From positions 1 through 22,410 of the forward strand of contig JBFELU010000040.1 of NCBI GenBank assembly GCA_041551965.1: a stretch of 22,410 nt of DNA, given 5' to 3'. The notes under the pieces were generated by a model. That model was given only the letters and a program-made list of their open reading frames with translations. It ran no database searches and was not told the origin of the DNA. A program made the translations under genes and the position numbers. This document shows positions 9,927 through 18,252 of the stretch, in pieces. Positions within the stretch are counted from its first letter, which is position 1, and each line of letters starts with the position of its first letter. The stretch comes from JBFELU01 sp041551965 (GTDB taxonomy: Bacteria > Actinomycetota > Acidimicrobiia > Spongiisociales > UBA11373).

Positions 9927-11768
9927 ATGCTGCGCCGTCCCGCACCCTTGGAGATCCCCGACGCCGCCGGCGCCTATCTCTTTCGCGATCGGCACGGTGC
10001 GGTGCTCTACGTGGGGAAGGCGAAGTCGCTGCGGAAGAGGGTGCCCAACTACTTCTCGGGTGACCTGCCCCCCCGCACCAGGGCGATGACCGATGCCGCG
10101 GCGACCGTGGAGTGGATCGTGACCGACAACGAGGTCGAGGCGATCCATCTCGAGTACACCCTCATCCAGAAGCACCAGCCCCGGTTCAACATTCGATTGC
10201 GGGACGACAAGAGCTATCCCTACCTCGCCATCACCAGGAGCGAGGAGTGGCCCCGGGCGACGGTCATGCGGGGAAAGCGGCGCAAGGGGACCCAGTACTT
10301 CGGTCCCTACGCCCATGCCTATGCCATTCGTCAGACTCTCGACCTGCTGCTGCGGACCTTTCCGGTTCGCACGTGCACCAACGCCAAGATGAAGCGCCAT
10401 GCGGCGCAGGGCCGCCCCTGCCTGTTGTTCCACATCGAGCGGTGCTCGGGTCCCTGCGTCGGCGAAGTCGATGCCGAGACGTACCGCGCCCACGTCGACG
10501 GGCTCGCCGAGTTCCTGTCCGGGGAGGGCGACCCGGTGTTGGCCCGGCTCGAGGGAAAGATGCACGCCGCCGCCGACACCCTCGACTTCGAAAGGGCGGC
10601 ACGGCTGCGTGACCAGATGACCTCGATCTCCAAAGCGCTGGCCCGCCAGGAGGTGGCGTCCGATCGGCGCGACGACTTCGATCTCTTCGCCTTTGCGGAC
10701 GACGACCTGGAGGCTGCCCTGGTGGTGCTCACGGTGCGCAGGGGCCGGGTGACCGGTCGCGTTGCCACGATCGTGGACAAGGTCGAGGAGGTCACGGCCG
10801 GCGAGCTCATGGGCCGGATGCTGAGCCAGACCTACGGCGCCTCGCCCCCCCCGGCCGAGGTGCTCATGCAGGAGCTACCCGACGAGCCGGGGCTCTGGCG
10901 GGCCTGGCTCGGTATTCGCCGGGAGGCGGCGGTGTCGTTGCGGATCCCCAGGCGCGGGCCCAAGAAGCGTCTGCTCGAGACCGCGCAGGCCAACGCACGC
11001 GAGGAGTTCGCTCGACACCGTCTCCGGCGCCACACCGATCACAACGCCAGGGCCAGGGCTCTGCGCAGCCTGCAGGACTCCCTGGATCTGCCGGAGCCCC
11101 CGCTGCGGATCGAGGCGTTCGATATCTCCACGATCCAGGGCACGGACACCGTGGGCTCGATGGTGGTGATGGAGGATGGCCTTCCGCGGCGCGGGGACTA
11201 CCGCCGTTTCAAGGTCAGGGGCCTGGAGGGCCAAGACGACTTTGCCGCCATGGAGGAAGTCATCCGCCGTCGTCTGCTGGCCTACCTCCAAGACCGGGAC
11301 CGGCCCCCTTCCGAGAAGGGCAAGTTCGCCTACCCGCCGTCGCTGCTGCTCGTCGACGGCGGAGTGGGCCAGGTCTCCCGGGCCGTGCGGGTGGTGGACG
11401 AACTCGGGCTGGAGATCCCGGTGGCCGGCTTGGCCAAGCGGATGGAGGAGGTCTACCTCCCCGGCCGACCGGAGCCGTTGCGGATCCCTCGGGGGGAGGA
11501 CGCCCTGTTTCTGCTGCAGCGGATTCGCGACGAGGCGCACCGCTTTGCCGTTGCCTACCACCGATCCCTGCGGGGACGCCGTATGGTGGATTCCGTGCTC
11601 GACGCGGTTCCCGGCATCGGGCCGGCACGAAAGAAGGCTCTCTTGAGGCGTTTCGGGTCTCTCAAGAAGATTCGCGAGGCGGATCGGGAGGACCTCGCCG
11701 AGGTCCTCCCGTCCTCGGTGGCCGACGGTCTCTACGGAGCGCTCCACGAGGGGGGCGGGAGTGGCTGA
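9927..11768 (+). CDS. uvrC: Excinuclease ABC subunit C
   Basis: UvrC makes both incisions around a lesion once bound to UvrB. The 613-residue protein has an N-terminal GIY-YIG nuclease (about 11-95; AGAYLF then LYVGKAKSLRKR), which cuts on the 3' side. A UVR motif (about 205-235, LDFERAARLRD) binds UvrB. The RNase H-like nuclease for the 5' cut has the expected acidic and His residues (D399 in EAFDIS, D477 in LLLVDGG, H545 in AYHRSLR). Helix-hairpin-helix DNA-binding motifs lie near 558-613 (VPGIGPARKKALL). ATG 9927 matches the family N-terminus. An in-frame GTG at 9891, overlapping the methyltransferase stop, would add 12 residues and cannot be excluded. The end overlaps rapZ by 8 bases. Confidence 0.96.
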   Translation: MLRRPAPLEIPDAAGAYLFRDRHGAVLYVGKAKSLRKRVPNYFSGDLPPRTRAMTDAAATVEWIVTDNEVEAIHLEYTLIQKHQPRFNIRLRDDKSYPYLAITRSEEWPRATVMRGKRRKGTQYFGPYAHAYAIRQTLDLLLRTFPVRTCTNAKMKRHAAQGRPCLLFHIERCSGPCVGEVDAETYRAHVDGLAEFLSGEGDPVLARLEGKMHAAADTLDFERAARLRDQMTSISKALARQEVASDRRDDFDLFAFADDDLEAALVVLTVRRGRVTGRVATIVDKVEEVTAGELMGRMLSQTYGASPPPAEVLMQELPDEPGLWRAWLGIRREAAVSLRIPRRGPKKRLLETAQANAREEFARHRLRRHTDHNARARALRSLQDSLDLPEPPLRIEAFDISTIQGTDTVGSMVVMEDGLPRRGDYRRFKVRGLEGQDDFAAMEEVIRRRLLAYLQDRDRPPSEKGKFAYPPSLLLVDGGVGQVSRAVRVVDELGLEIPVAGLAKRMEEVYLPGRPEPLRIPRGEDALFLLQRIRDEAHRFAVAYHRSLRGRRMVDSVLDAVPGIGPARKKALLRRFGSLKKIREADREDLAEVLPSSVADGLYGALHEGGGSG

Positions 11769-12624
11769 TCGGCCTCATCTGGTGGTGATCACGGGAATGT
11801 CGGGCGCCGGTCGCTCGACGGCCGCCAAGGCGCTCGAGGACATCGGGTATTTCGTCGTGGACAACCTTCCCGCGACCCTGATCTCCGGGGTCGTGGATCA
11901 CGCCGACCTGCACCAGAGCCGCCAGCGCCGGCTGGCGGTGATCGTCGACACGAGGGGAGGGCTGTCCTTCGTGGATCTGGAGCGGGTGCTGTTGTCCCTG
12001 GCCCGCAACGCGGTGCCGACGACTGTGCTGTTCTTGGATGCCGGTGACGATGTGTTGTTGAGCCGGTTCAACGAGAGCCGTCGCCCCCACCCGGTGGAGG
12101 CGCCCTCGGTGGCGGAGTCGATCGCCCTCGAGCGCGAAGCGCTCCAAGGCCTGCGGGAGAAGGCGGATGTGCTCATCGACACGGGCGGTCGGAACGCGCA
12201 CGATCTGAGAGAAGCGGTGCAGGAAGCGTTCGCCCGGGAGACACCGCGACGGTCGATGCGCGTGGCCGTGACCTCGTTCGGCTTCAAGCACGGCGTCCCA
12301 CCCAACGTCGACCTGGTCTTTGACGTGCGCTTCCTGCCCAACCCGCACTGGAGCACCGACCTCCGTCCCCTCACCGGCCGCGATGAGGCCGTGCGGGATT
12401 TCGTCTTCTCCCACGAAGACGCGGTGGAGTTCGTCTCGAGGATCGAGGACCTCCTGGCCTTCCTGCTCCCTCGCTACGAGGCCGAGGGAAAGGCGTATCT
12501 GACGGTGGCCGTGGGGTGCACCGGCGGCCGTCATCGTTCGGTCGCCGTGGCGGAGCGGTTGGGGGAGTGGATTCGCAGCCGAGAGCTGCCGGCGACCGTC
12601 AACCATCGAGACATCGATCGATGA
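11761..12624 (+). CDS. rapZ: RapZ/YvcJ family nucleotide-binding protein
   Basis: RapZ-family proteins bind nucleotides. In E. coli RapZ is an RNA adapter controlling GlmS synthesis; in Bacillus and actinobacteria the role of YvcJ-type proteins is less clear. The 287-residue product has the N-terminal P-loop GMSGAGRS (12-19), with Arg in place of the usual Walker Lys. As I recall, actinobacterial relatives share this substitution. It also has DNLPATLI and SRRPHP motifs, and the C-terminal CTGGRHRSV (253-261) with VAVTSFGFKHGVP before it, both diagnostic. Length is normal. The GTG start lies inside the end of uvrC (8-base overlap) after a purine-rich ribosome binding site, and the stop overlaps yvcK (ATGA). 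The uvrC-rapZ-yvcK order is conserved in Gram-positive bacteria. Confidence 0.95.
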   Translation: MADRPHLVVITGMSGAGRSTAAKALEDIGYFVVDNLPATLISGVVDHADLHQSRQRRLAVIVDTRGGLSFVDLERVLLSLARNAVPTTVLFLDAGDDVLLSRFNESRRPHPVEAPSVAESIALEREALQGLREKADVLIDTGGRNAHDLREAVQEAFARETPRRSMRVAVTSFGFKHGVPPNVDLVFDVRFLPNPHWSTDLRPLTGRDEAVRDFVFSHEDAVEFVSRIEDLLAFLLPRYEAEGKAYLTVAVGCTGGRHRSVAVAERLGEWIRSRELPATVNHRDIDR

Positions 12625-13586
12625 CCGGCCCGCTGGCGGAGCCGCTGCTCGAGGCGATCGAGGTCGACACGGAGGGAATCTCGGTGGTGGCTCTCGGAGG
12701 GGGCCACGGCCTGGCGCAGGCGCTGCTGGCGGTTCAGGAATACGCCGGAACCATCACGGCGGTCGTGAGCGTCTCCGACGACGGAGGCTCATCGGGTCGC
12801 CTCGCGCCGGCCCTCGGGATCCCCCCGCCCGGCGACATCCGTCGCGCCCTGCTCGCGCTGAGCCCCGAGCCGTCCGTGTGGGGAGAGCTTTTCGAGCACC
12901 GTTTCGAGGGAGGTGACGTCGCCGGCCACTCGCTCGGCAACTTGATGCTCGCCGCGCTGACCCAACGGTCGGGCAGTTTCGTCGATGCACTGCATACCGC
13001 CGGTCGGTTGCTCGGGGCCCGGGGGGCGGTGCTCCCGGCGACGGAGGATCGACTCACCCTGGAGGCGGTGATCGACGGACACGTGGTGACCGGACAGGTT
13101 GCGATCCAGCACGCACAGGGGCGGTTGACGGAACTGCGGATCTCGCCGGTTCATGCGCCGGCGACACCGGCCGCGATCCGGGCCATTCAGGCCGCGGATC
13201 AGATCGTCCTCGGGCCCGGGAGCCTCTTCACATCGATCGCGGCCTGCCTGCAACCGGAAGGCATCGTGTCGGCCATCGGGGCGAGCGAAGCGAAGGTGGT
13301 CTACGTGTGCAACCTGACGACACAGGACGCCGAGACGCTCGGGATGGAGGCCGCCGATCATGTGCGTGCTCTCATGGAGCACACCGGGCTCCGGCCTCCC
13401 GACGTCGTGATCGTGCAGGAGGGAGCCTTCTCCGTGCCCGATCCGGTGACCGCGCTGGCGGTGGACGAGGATGCCCTGATGGCCCTCGGGGTGAGCACAG
13501 AGCGCGCCGACCTCGTCGACCCCGACGCCGACTGGCCCCAGCACCATCCGGCTCGGCTGGGTGCCGTCCTGCGGCGGCTAGCGTGA
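12621..13586 (+). CDS. yvcK: YvcK/CofD-like family protein (gluconeogenesis factor)
   Basis: YvcK proteins bind UDP-sugars and are needed for normal cell shape and for growth on gluconeogenic substrates; in mycobacteria the orthologue (CuvA) affects cell wall synthesis. The 321-residue protein has the Rossmann-like GGGHGLAQAL (26-35), VSDDGGSSGRL (51-61) and PPPGDIRRAL (68-77) motifs, a GHSLGNL segment near 102 and GPGSLFTSI near 200, all characteristic. ATG 12621 overlaps the rapZ stop by 4 bases and gives the standard N-terminus; upstream extension would run inside rapZ. Its stop overlaps the pgk GTG (GTGA). whiA, usually the next gene, is missing here. Confidence 0.94.
   Translation: MTGPLAEPLLEAIEVDTEGISVVALGGGHGLAQALLAVQEYAGTITAVVSVSDDGGSSGRLAPALGIPPPGDIRRALLALSPEPSVWGELFEHRFEGGDVAGHSLGNLMLAALTQRSGSFVDALHTAGRLLGARGAVLPATEDRLTLEAVIDGHVVTGQVAIQHAQGRLTELRISPVHAPATPAAIRAIQAADQIVLGPGSLFTSIAACLQPEGIVSAIGASEAKVVYVCNLTTQDAETLGMEAADHVRALMEHTGLRPPDVVIVQEGAFSVPDPVTALAVDEDALMALGVSTERADLVDPDADWPQHHPARLGAVLRRLA
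13579..13584 (+). promoter_or_regulatory. Possible -10 element for an internal pgk transcript
   Basis: TAGCGT (TAnnnT) ends 7 nt before an in-frame GTG (13592) of pgk, the same geometry as for coaE and uvrB. If used, it would give a leaderless pgk mRNA starting three codons downstream of the overlapping GTG. It lies in the last codons of yvcK, so chance is quite possible. Confidence 0.2.
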
Positions 13587-14773
13587 GCGGTGTGGTGCCG
13601 TCGCTCAGCGATCTCGAGGTCGAGGGGACCCGCGTCTTGGTTCGAGCCGATCTCAACGTGCCGCTGAGCGGGACGACGGTCGCCGACGACTACCGGATTC
13701 GTGCCAGCCTTCCCACGCTCCGCGAGCTGCGCCAAGGCGGCGCAACCGTGGTGGTGTGCAGCCATCTCGGCCGGCCCAGGGGCGTCGATCCGACGGTATC
13801 GATGGCCCCCGTCGCTGCTCGCCTGGGGGAGCTCGGAGGCTTCCCGGTCGCCCTGGCAAGCGACGTGATCGGACCGGGGGCGCAGCGGGTCGTCGGTGAA
13901 GCGGCAGCCGGTGACGTGGTCATGTTGGAGAACACCCGATTCGAGCCGGGTGAGACGACCAACGATCCGGCTGTGGCCGATGGGCTCGCCCGACTGGCAG
14001 ACCTGTTCGTGCTGGATGCCTTCGGGTCGGCACATCGAGCCCACGCGTCGACGGTCGGTGTGGCCGAGCGCTTGCCGTCGGCCGCTGGACGTGTGCTCGA
14101 AGCGGAGGTGCACGCCTTCGGCCGGTTGTTGGAGAATCCCGAACGGCCTTCCGTCGTCATCCTCGGCGGCGCCAAGGTGTCGGACAAGCTCGGGGTGATG
14201 AAGGCGCTCCTACCCAAGGTCGACGCCCTGCTGGTGGGTGGTGCGATGTGCTTCACGTTGTTGGCGGCCGAGGGCTACGAGGTGGGTCGATCACGTGTGG
14301 AGCGGGAAATGATCGACGAGGTCCGGGCGGTTCTCGGATCGGCCGACGGCGGCAAGGTGTCGCTCCCGTCCGACATCGTGGTGGGCGACGTCTTCTCTTC
14401 GGACGCCGAGCATCGGGTGGTCGAAGCCCGGGACGTGCCCGACGATGCCGTCGGCCTCGACATCGGTCCGGCCACGGCCGCGGAGTTCGCTTCGATCGCC
14501 GGCGAGGCGGGCACGCTCTTCTGGAACGGGCCGATGGGGGTGTGGGAGTGGAGCGAGTTCGCCGCCGGCACCAGGGCCGTCGCCGAGGCCGTCGTCGGTT
14601 GTGCGGGCTACACCGTGGCGGGAGGCGGGGACAGCGTTGCGGCGTTGCGCTCGTTCGGTCTCGACGGGGGAGTCGATCACCTCTCGACCGGGGGAGGGGC
14701 GGGGTTGCAGTATCTGGAGCAGGGGACGCTGCCGGGATTGGCGGCGCTGGAGAGGTGGGCCGATGCCACGTAA
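13583..14773 (+). CDS. pgk: Phosphoglycerate kinase
   Basis: Pgk transfers a phosphate between 1,3-bisphosphoglycerate and ADP in glycolysis and gluconeogenesis. The 396-residue product has the substrate-binding RADLNVP (21-27) and HLGRP (61-65) motifs in the N-domain, GGAKVSDKL at the hinge, and GPMGVWE and GGGDSVAAL nucleotide-binding loops in the C-domain. Length is standard. The reading frame is open far upstream inside yvcK, but the family N-terminus (SLSDLEVEGTRVLVRADLNVP) fits GTG 13583, which overlaps the yvcK stop (GTGA), or GTG 13592. The end overlaps tpiA by 11 bases. The gap gene that usually precedes pgk is absent. Confidence 0.96.
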   Translation: MSGVVPSLSDLEVEGTRVLVRADLNVPLSGTTVADDYRIRASLPTLRELRQGGATVVVCSHLGRPRGVDPTVSMAPVAARLGELGGFPVALASDVIGPGAQRVVGEAAAGDVVMLENTRFEPGETTNDPAVADGLARLADLFVLDAFGSAHRAHASTVGVAERLPSAAGRVLEAEVHAFGRLLENPERPSVVILGGAKVSDKLGVMKALLPKVDALLVGGAMCFTLLAAEGYEVGRSRVEREMIDEVRAVLGSADGGKVSLPSDIVVGDVFSSDAEHRVVEARDVPDDAVGLDIGPATAAEFASIAGEAGTLFWNGPMGVWEWSEFAAGTRAVAEAVVGCAGYTVAGGGDSVAALRSFGLDGGVDHLSTGGGAGLQYLEQGTLPGLAALERWADAT

Positions 14774-15530
14774 GGATCTCATCGCCGGCAATTGGAAGAT
14801 GCACGCCACGCACCTCGAGGCGATTCAGATGGTGCAGAAGTTGGGGTATCGGCTCGATCCCGCCGATTACGACCGGGTCGATGTGGTCGTTTGCCCGCCG
14901 TTCACGGCGCTTCGCTCGGTGCAGACCGTCATCGAGGCTGATTTCCTGAGGATCATGCTCGGGGCGCAGAACCTCCACTGGGAGGGGAAGGGTGCGTTCA
15001 CCGGGGAAGTCTCGCCGGGGATGCTGGCGACGCTGGGGGTGCGGTACGTCATCGTGGGCCACTCCGAGCGACGCCAGCTGTTCGGGGAGGACGACGCGAC
15101 GGTTGCCCGCAAGCTGCGGGCGGCTCTCGAGGCAGGGATGGTGCCCATTGTGTGCGTCGGTGAGACCCTCGAACAGCGCGACGAAGGCATCACTGAGGAG
15201 GTGATCGGCACCCAGCTCGCCACCGACCTGAAGGGTCTCGACGGCGAGACGGTGGCCGGGCTCGTGGTCGCCTACGAGCCGATCTGGGCGATCGGGACCG
15301 GCAGAACGGCCGATGCAGATACGGCCGCGGCGGCCATCGGCTTCCTCCGGGACCGCGTGCGAGACGGCTGGGGCGAGGCCGCCGACGAGGTCCGGATCCT
15401 GTACGGGGGATCGGTGAATCCGGGGAACATCGCCGGCCTGATGGCAAAGCGGGATATCGACGGCGCCCTGGTGGGAGGGGCGTCACTCGATCCCGACTCT
15501 TTCGCCGCCATCGTTCGGTACTGGGTCTAG
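14763..15530 (+). CDS. tpiA: Triose-phosphate isomerase
   Basis: TpiA interconverts dihydroxyacetone phosphate and glyceraldehyde 3-phosphate. The 255-residue TIM-barrel protein has the catalytic set intact: N10 and K12 (GNWKM), H100 (VGHSERR), E172 (AYEPIWAIGTG) with the flexible loop following, and the phosphate-binding LYGGSV and ALVGGASL near the end. ATG 14763 lies 11 bases inside pgk and is preceded by a GGAGAGG ribosome binding site, so pgk and tpiA are probably translationally coupled. It ends the long overlapping run that starts at uvrA; the next gene begins 33 bases later. Confidence 0.97.
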   Translation: MPRKDLIAGNWKMHATHLEAIQMVQKLGYRLDPADYDRVDVVVCPPFTALRSVQTVIEADFLRIMLGAQNLHWEGKGAFTGEVSPGMLATLGVRYVIVGHSERRQLFGEDDATVARKLRAALEAGMVPIVCVGETLEQRDEGITEEVIGTQLATDLKGLDGETVAGLVVAYEPIWAIGTGRTADADTAAAAIGFLRDRVRDGWGEAADEVRILYGGSVNPGNIAGLMAKRDIDGALVGGASLDPDSFAAIVRYWV

Positions 15531-15563
15531 GCGAAATCCTCGGGTCGGATCGCCCGGCTGCCG

Positions 15564-17336
15564 ATGATTGCGCCGATGAGTGGCATCAAGCCTCTGGCGC
15601 GTCTCGGACTCGCTCTGAGCGTGGTGGCTCTCGCCTGCGCGCCCGGAACCGGCGTGCCACCGGCCCCGGTGACCGAGGGCCCCGCCACCAGCGTGACCAC
15701 GACCTCCCCCGATCCGGCGCCAGCCGAAGTGATCGTGGGGGTCGGGGGAGCACCGGCCCCGCGCACACTCAACCCCTTGCTTGATTCCGCCGACGTGGTG
15801 GTGCTGGATCGAGTGGCGGCGGCGGCGTACACGACGGGGTTTGGAGTGGCACCGGTTTCGCTGGAGCTCGTTCCCGAGATCCTCGCCGAGATCCCGTCGG
15901 TGGCGAACGGAGGGATCGTCGACAACGGTGACGGCACGATTCAGGTCGTGGTTCGGTTGGTTCCGGGCGCCGAATGGGCGGACGGCGAGCCGGTGACGGG
16001 GGCGGACCTCGAGTTCACCCATGAGGTGATCGTCGACCCCTCGCTCCCGATCCGCAGCGATCTCCGGGCCCGCCACGACAAGGTCGTGCCCGGGTCGATC
16101 ATCGCCGACGACGACGGCGTGACGCTGACGATGCAGGCCTCCACGGATGCCGAACTGCTCTTTCCCTACATCCTCCCCCGTCATGAAGTGGAAGGCACCG
16201 ACTTCGTCAACGACTGGAACGATCGCGTCTGGACCGGGGCGGGGCCATTCGTGTTCGAGGAGTACCAGCCGGGCCAATTCCTGGCCCTGAGCCGGAACGA
16301 GCGCTACTGGAAGATTGATCCGGTCACCGGCGAGCCGCTGCCCCACCTGGACCGGGTGGTGTTTCGCTTCTTCGGGGAAGCCTCCGACCCGCGTCTGTTG
16401 CAGTTCTTCGAGAGCCGGGAACTCGACGTGGTGAGCCTGAACTTTCCGAGCGCGGGTGTGGCTCCCTATCAGGCGCTGGAGACCGAGGGCGCCGTCGTCG
16501 ATCTGGCCCCGAGCCTCGACTGGCTCCATCTCAACTTCCAATTCGGCCCGAGCAATCGGAACGCCGCGAGCCTGAACGAGTACCGGGATTTCAGAAGAGC
16601 GGTGGCCCACGCCATCGACCGGATCCGGCTTGCCTCCGAGCGCGACACCGTACCGTTGTTCTCGTTCCTCAGGCTCTACCGGCCGGGTCTCACCGAAGAC
16701 CCGTGGGCGCAATACGAGTACGACCCGGCGCAGACCGAGTTCTACCTCGACTCCCTGACGAGGAGCCTCGAGACCGACGACCTCTCGGACAACGGCCCGC
16801 GCCTCGTGCTCACCGCCGCGTCGGAGCGGACAGGGACGGTAGCCATGGCGGGGAGCATCGTGGTCATGTTGGCCGACGCCGGGATCGCCGCCGAGCTGCA
16901 GCTGGAGGACGCGGTGCTCCTGTTCGGGCAGACCCTGGACAACGGGACCTGGGATACCGCCACGTGGCGGTTCACCGGGGGTCCCGGTCGATCGCGGGCG
17001 ATCGAGTTCGTCAGGATGTTCGATCCCAACGGCCTTCCGTTCGTCGGCACCAACTTCTTCCGGTGGGGCACCGTCGACTCGAAGGTGCAGGACGCCGCCA
17101 CCCGTCTCTATGCGACCCTCATCGAAGATTTGGAGGGGACGACCGATCCGACGTCGATCGACGCGTTGCTGCGGCAACTCGAGAACCTTCTGGCCGAGGA
17201 GATGGTGATCCTGCCCCTCATCACCCACGACCGGGTCGCCGTCGCCTGGTGGCCGAACGAGGTCGAGGGACCGGCGGTCAACCAGGGTCAGGGTGTCGCC
17301 TGGAACATCGCCACCTGGCGGACCGTAGACCGATAG
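15564..17336 (+). CDS. Family-5 extracellular solute-binding lipoprotein (peptide/nickel ABC type), copy 1
   Basis: This is a probable lipid-anchored binding protein of a peptide/opine/nickel-type ABC importer. The 590-residue product begins with a signal peptide ending in a lipobox (VALAC, Cys25), then a Thr/Pro-rich tether (about 26-54), then an SBP_bac_5 domain (from about 55) with the family-like PRTLNPLL, AEWADGEPVTGADLEFTHE and DFRRAVAHAIDR segments. The C-terminus (WNIATWRTVDR) resembles copy 2 (18542-20380). Cys25 is the only cysteine. The ligand cannot be predicted. ATG 15564 is used; ATG 15576, four codons later, is an equally plausible start and leaves a good signal peptide. No clear ribosome binding site is seen. 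No permease or ATPase gene adjoins it; the neighbours are tpiA and gpmA. Confidence 0.88.
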   Translation: MIAPMSGIKPLARLGLALSVVALACAPGTGVPPAPVTEGPATSVTTTSPDPAPAEVIVGVGGAPAPRTLNPLLDSADVVVLDRVAAAAYTTGFGVAPVSLELVPEILAEIPSVANGGIVDNGDGTIQVVVRLVPGAEWADGEPVTGADLEFTHEVIVDPSLPIRSDLRARHDKVVPGSIIADDDGVTLTMQASTDAELLFPYILPRHEVEGTDFVNDWNDRVWTGAGPFVFEEYQPGQFLALSRNERYWKIDPVTGEPLPHLDRVVFRFFGEASDPRLLQFFESRELDVVSLNFPSAGVAPYQALETEGAVVDLAPSLDWLHLNFQFGPSNRNAASLNEYRDFRRAVAHAIDRIRLASERDTVPLFSFLRLYRPGLTEDPWAQYEYDPAQTEFYLDSLTRSLETDDLSDNGPRLVLTAASERTGTVAMAGSIVVMLADAGIAAELQLEDAVLLFGQTLDNGTWDTATWRFTGGPGRSRAIEFVRMFDPNGLPFVGTNFFRWGTVDSKVQDAATRLYATLIEDLEGTTDPTSIDALLRQLENLLAEEMVILPLITHDRVAVAWWPNEVEGPAVNQGQGVAWNIATWRTVDR

Positions 17337-17342
17337 CCGGTC
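17328..17342 (+). terminator. Weak hairpin spanning the stop of lipoprotein copy 1
   Basis: GACCG (17328-17332) and CGGTC (17338-17342) form a 5-bp inverted repeat with the stop codon in the loop. There is no T-run after it. It may weaken read-through into gpmA, but it is short and could be chance. Confidence 0.2.
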
Positions 17343-17351
17343 GACGAGCGC

Positions 17352-17357
17352 TAGCGT
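17352..17357 (+). promoter_or_regulatory. Possible -10 element for gpmA
   Basis: TAGCGT (TAnnnT) in the 47-bp gap after lipoprotein copy 1 would start transcription about 20 nt before gpmA, leaving room for the AGGA ribosome binding site (17373-17376). No -35 is clear. Confidence 0.25.
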
Positions 17358-17383
17358 CGCGGGCACGCAACCAGGACGGCCTC

Positions 17384-18139
17384 ATGTCGATCACCCTCGT
17401 ATTGCTGCGTCACGGCGAGAGCGAGTGGAATCTCGAGAACCGCTTCACAGGCTGGACCGACGTGGGCCTCTCGGAGGCCGGGGTGACCGAGGCCCGCAAC
17501 GCCGGCCGGCTGCTCAAGGCGGAAGGGCTGGGCTTCGATGTGGCGGTCACCTCGGTGCTGAGGCGCGCGATTCTCACGCTCAACCTGGCCCTCGAAGAGA
17601 TGGGTCTCGACTGGATCCCGGTGCTGAAGCACTGGAGGCTCAACGAGCGCCACTACGGGGCGTTGCAGGGCCTCAACAAGGCCGAGACGGCCCGGGAGCA
17701 CGGTGAGGAGCAGGTCCAGGTGTGGCGCCGTTCGTACGACGTGCCGCCTCCCCGGCTCGAGCCGAGTGATTCCCGCCACCCGGGACACGACCCCCGCTAC
17801 GCCGACCTGGCGCCGGACGTCCTCCCCGCCAGCGAGAGCCTGGTCGATGTCGTTGTGCGGATGTTGCCGTACTGGCACGATGTGATCGTGCCGCTCGTCA
17901 AGCAGGGCCGGCGAGTGCTCGTTTCGGCGCACGGCAACAGCCTGCGGGCGCTGGTGAAGCACCTCGACGGCATCTCCGACGCCGAGATCCCTTCGCTGAA
18001 CATTCCCACCGGGATCCCGCTGGTCTATGAACTCGACGATGGGCTCCGGCCCATCGTCAGCCGCTACTTGGGCGATCCCGAAGCCGCCGCCGCGGCCGCC
18101 CGGCGGGTGGCAGATCAGGCCAAAGGCGAGAGCGCCTGA
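17384..18139 (+). CDS. gpmA: 2,3-bisphosphoglycerate-dependent phosphoglycerate mutase
   Basis: GpmA interconverts 3- and 2-phosphoglycerate through a phosphohistidine. The 251-residue protein has the RHGESEWN signature with the phosphorylated His10, the LNERHYGALQG segment (Glu88), and the second active-site His183 in SAHGNSLRAL; these positions agree with the E. coli enzyme. Length is that of the dPGM form, not the shorter general histidine phosphatases. ATG 17384 is preceded by an AGGA ribosome binding site at 7 bases. Its position between two solute-binding lipoproteins, apart from pgk-tpiA by one gene, is unusual. The end of the protein is Ala-rich. Confidence 0.95.
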   Translation: MSITLVLLRHGESEWNLENRFTGWTDVGLSEAGVTEARNAGRLLKAEGLGFDVAVTSVLRRAILTLNLALEEMGLDWIPVLKHWRLNERHYGALQGLNKAETAREHGEEQVQVWRRSYDVPPPRLEPSDSRHPGHDPRYADLAPDVLPASESLVDVVVRMLPYWHDVIVPLVKQGRRVLVSAHGNSLRALVKHLDGISDAEIPSLNIPTGIPLVYELDDGLRPIVSRYLGDPEAAAAAARRVADQAKGESA

Positions 18140-18174
18140 GGCCGGGGAATTGTCTGCCGAGGCCGGCGAAGAAC

Positions 18175-18203
18175 TTGCCTTCGCGCTGGGGGCGCTCCAA
18201 AAT
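18175..18203 (+). promoter_or_regulatory. Candidate sigma-70-type promoter before secG
   Basis: TTGCCT (18175-18180) and CAAAAT (18198-18203) are separated by 17 bp, each matching consensus at 4 of 6 positions. The -10 falls in the loop of an imperfect hairpin (GGCGCTCC 18191-18198 with GGAACGCC 18204-18211, one mismatch). The gap after gpmA is 113 bp, large for this window, which favours a promoter here. Confidence 0.35.
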
Positions 18204-18239
18204 GGAACGCCCGACCCCGACACGGGTCACCGCGACGTG

Positions 18240-18246
18240 AAAGGGA
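18240..18246 (+). promoter_or_regulatory. Ribosome binding site fixing the secG TTG start
   Basis: AAAGGGA lies 6 nt before TTG 18253. No in-frame ATG or GTG gives a normal SecG N-terminus (the nearby GTG at 18237 is out of frame), so this site supports the TTG start. Confidence 0.6.
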
Positions 18247-18252
18247 TTCAAC

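Noticed and set aside
13307..13582. Upstream extension of pgk through the end of yvcK
   Set aside because: The added residues are an out-of-frame reading of yvcK; GTG 13583 gives the normal Pgk N-terminus.
15483..17366. Reverse-strand open frame of 627 codons opposite lipoprotein copy 1
   Set aside because: Same kind of GC-driven shadow; Arg/His/Gly-rich with no domain, fully antisense to a recognised gene.
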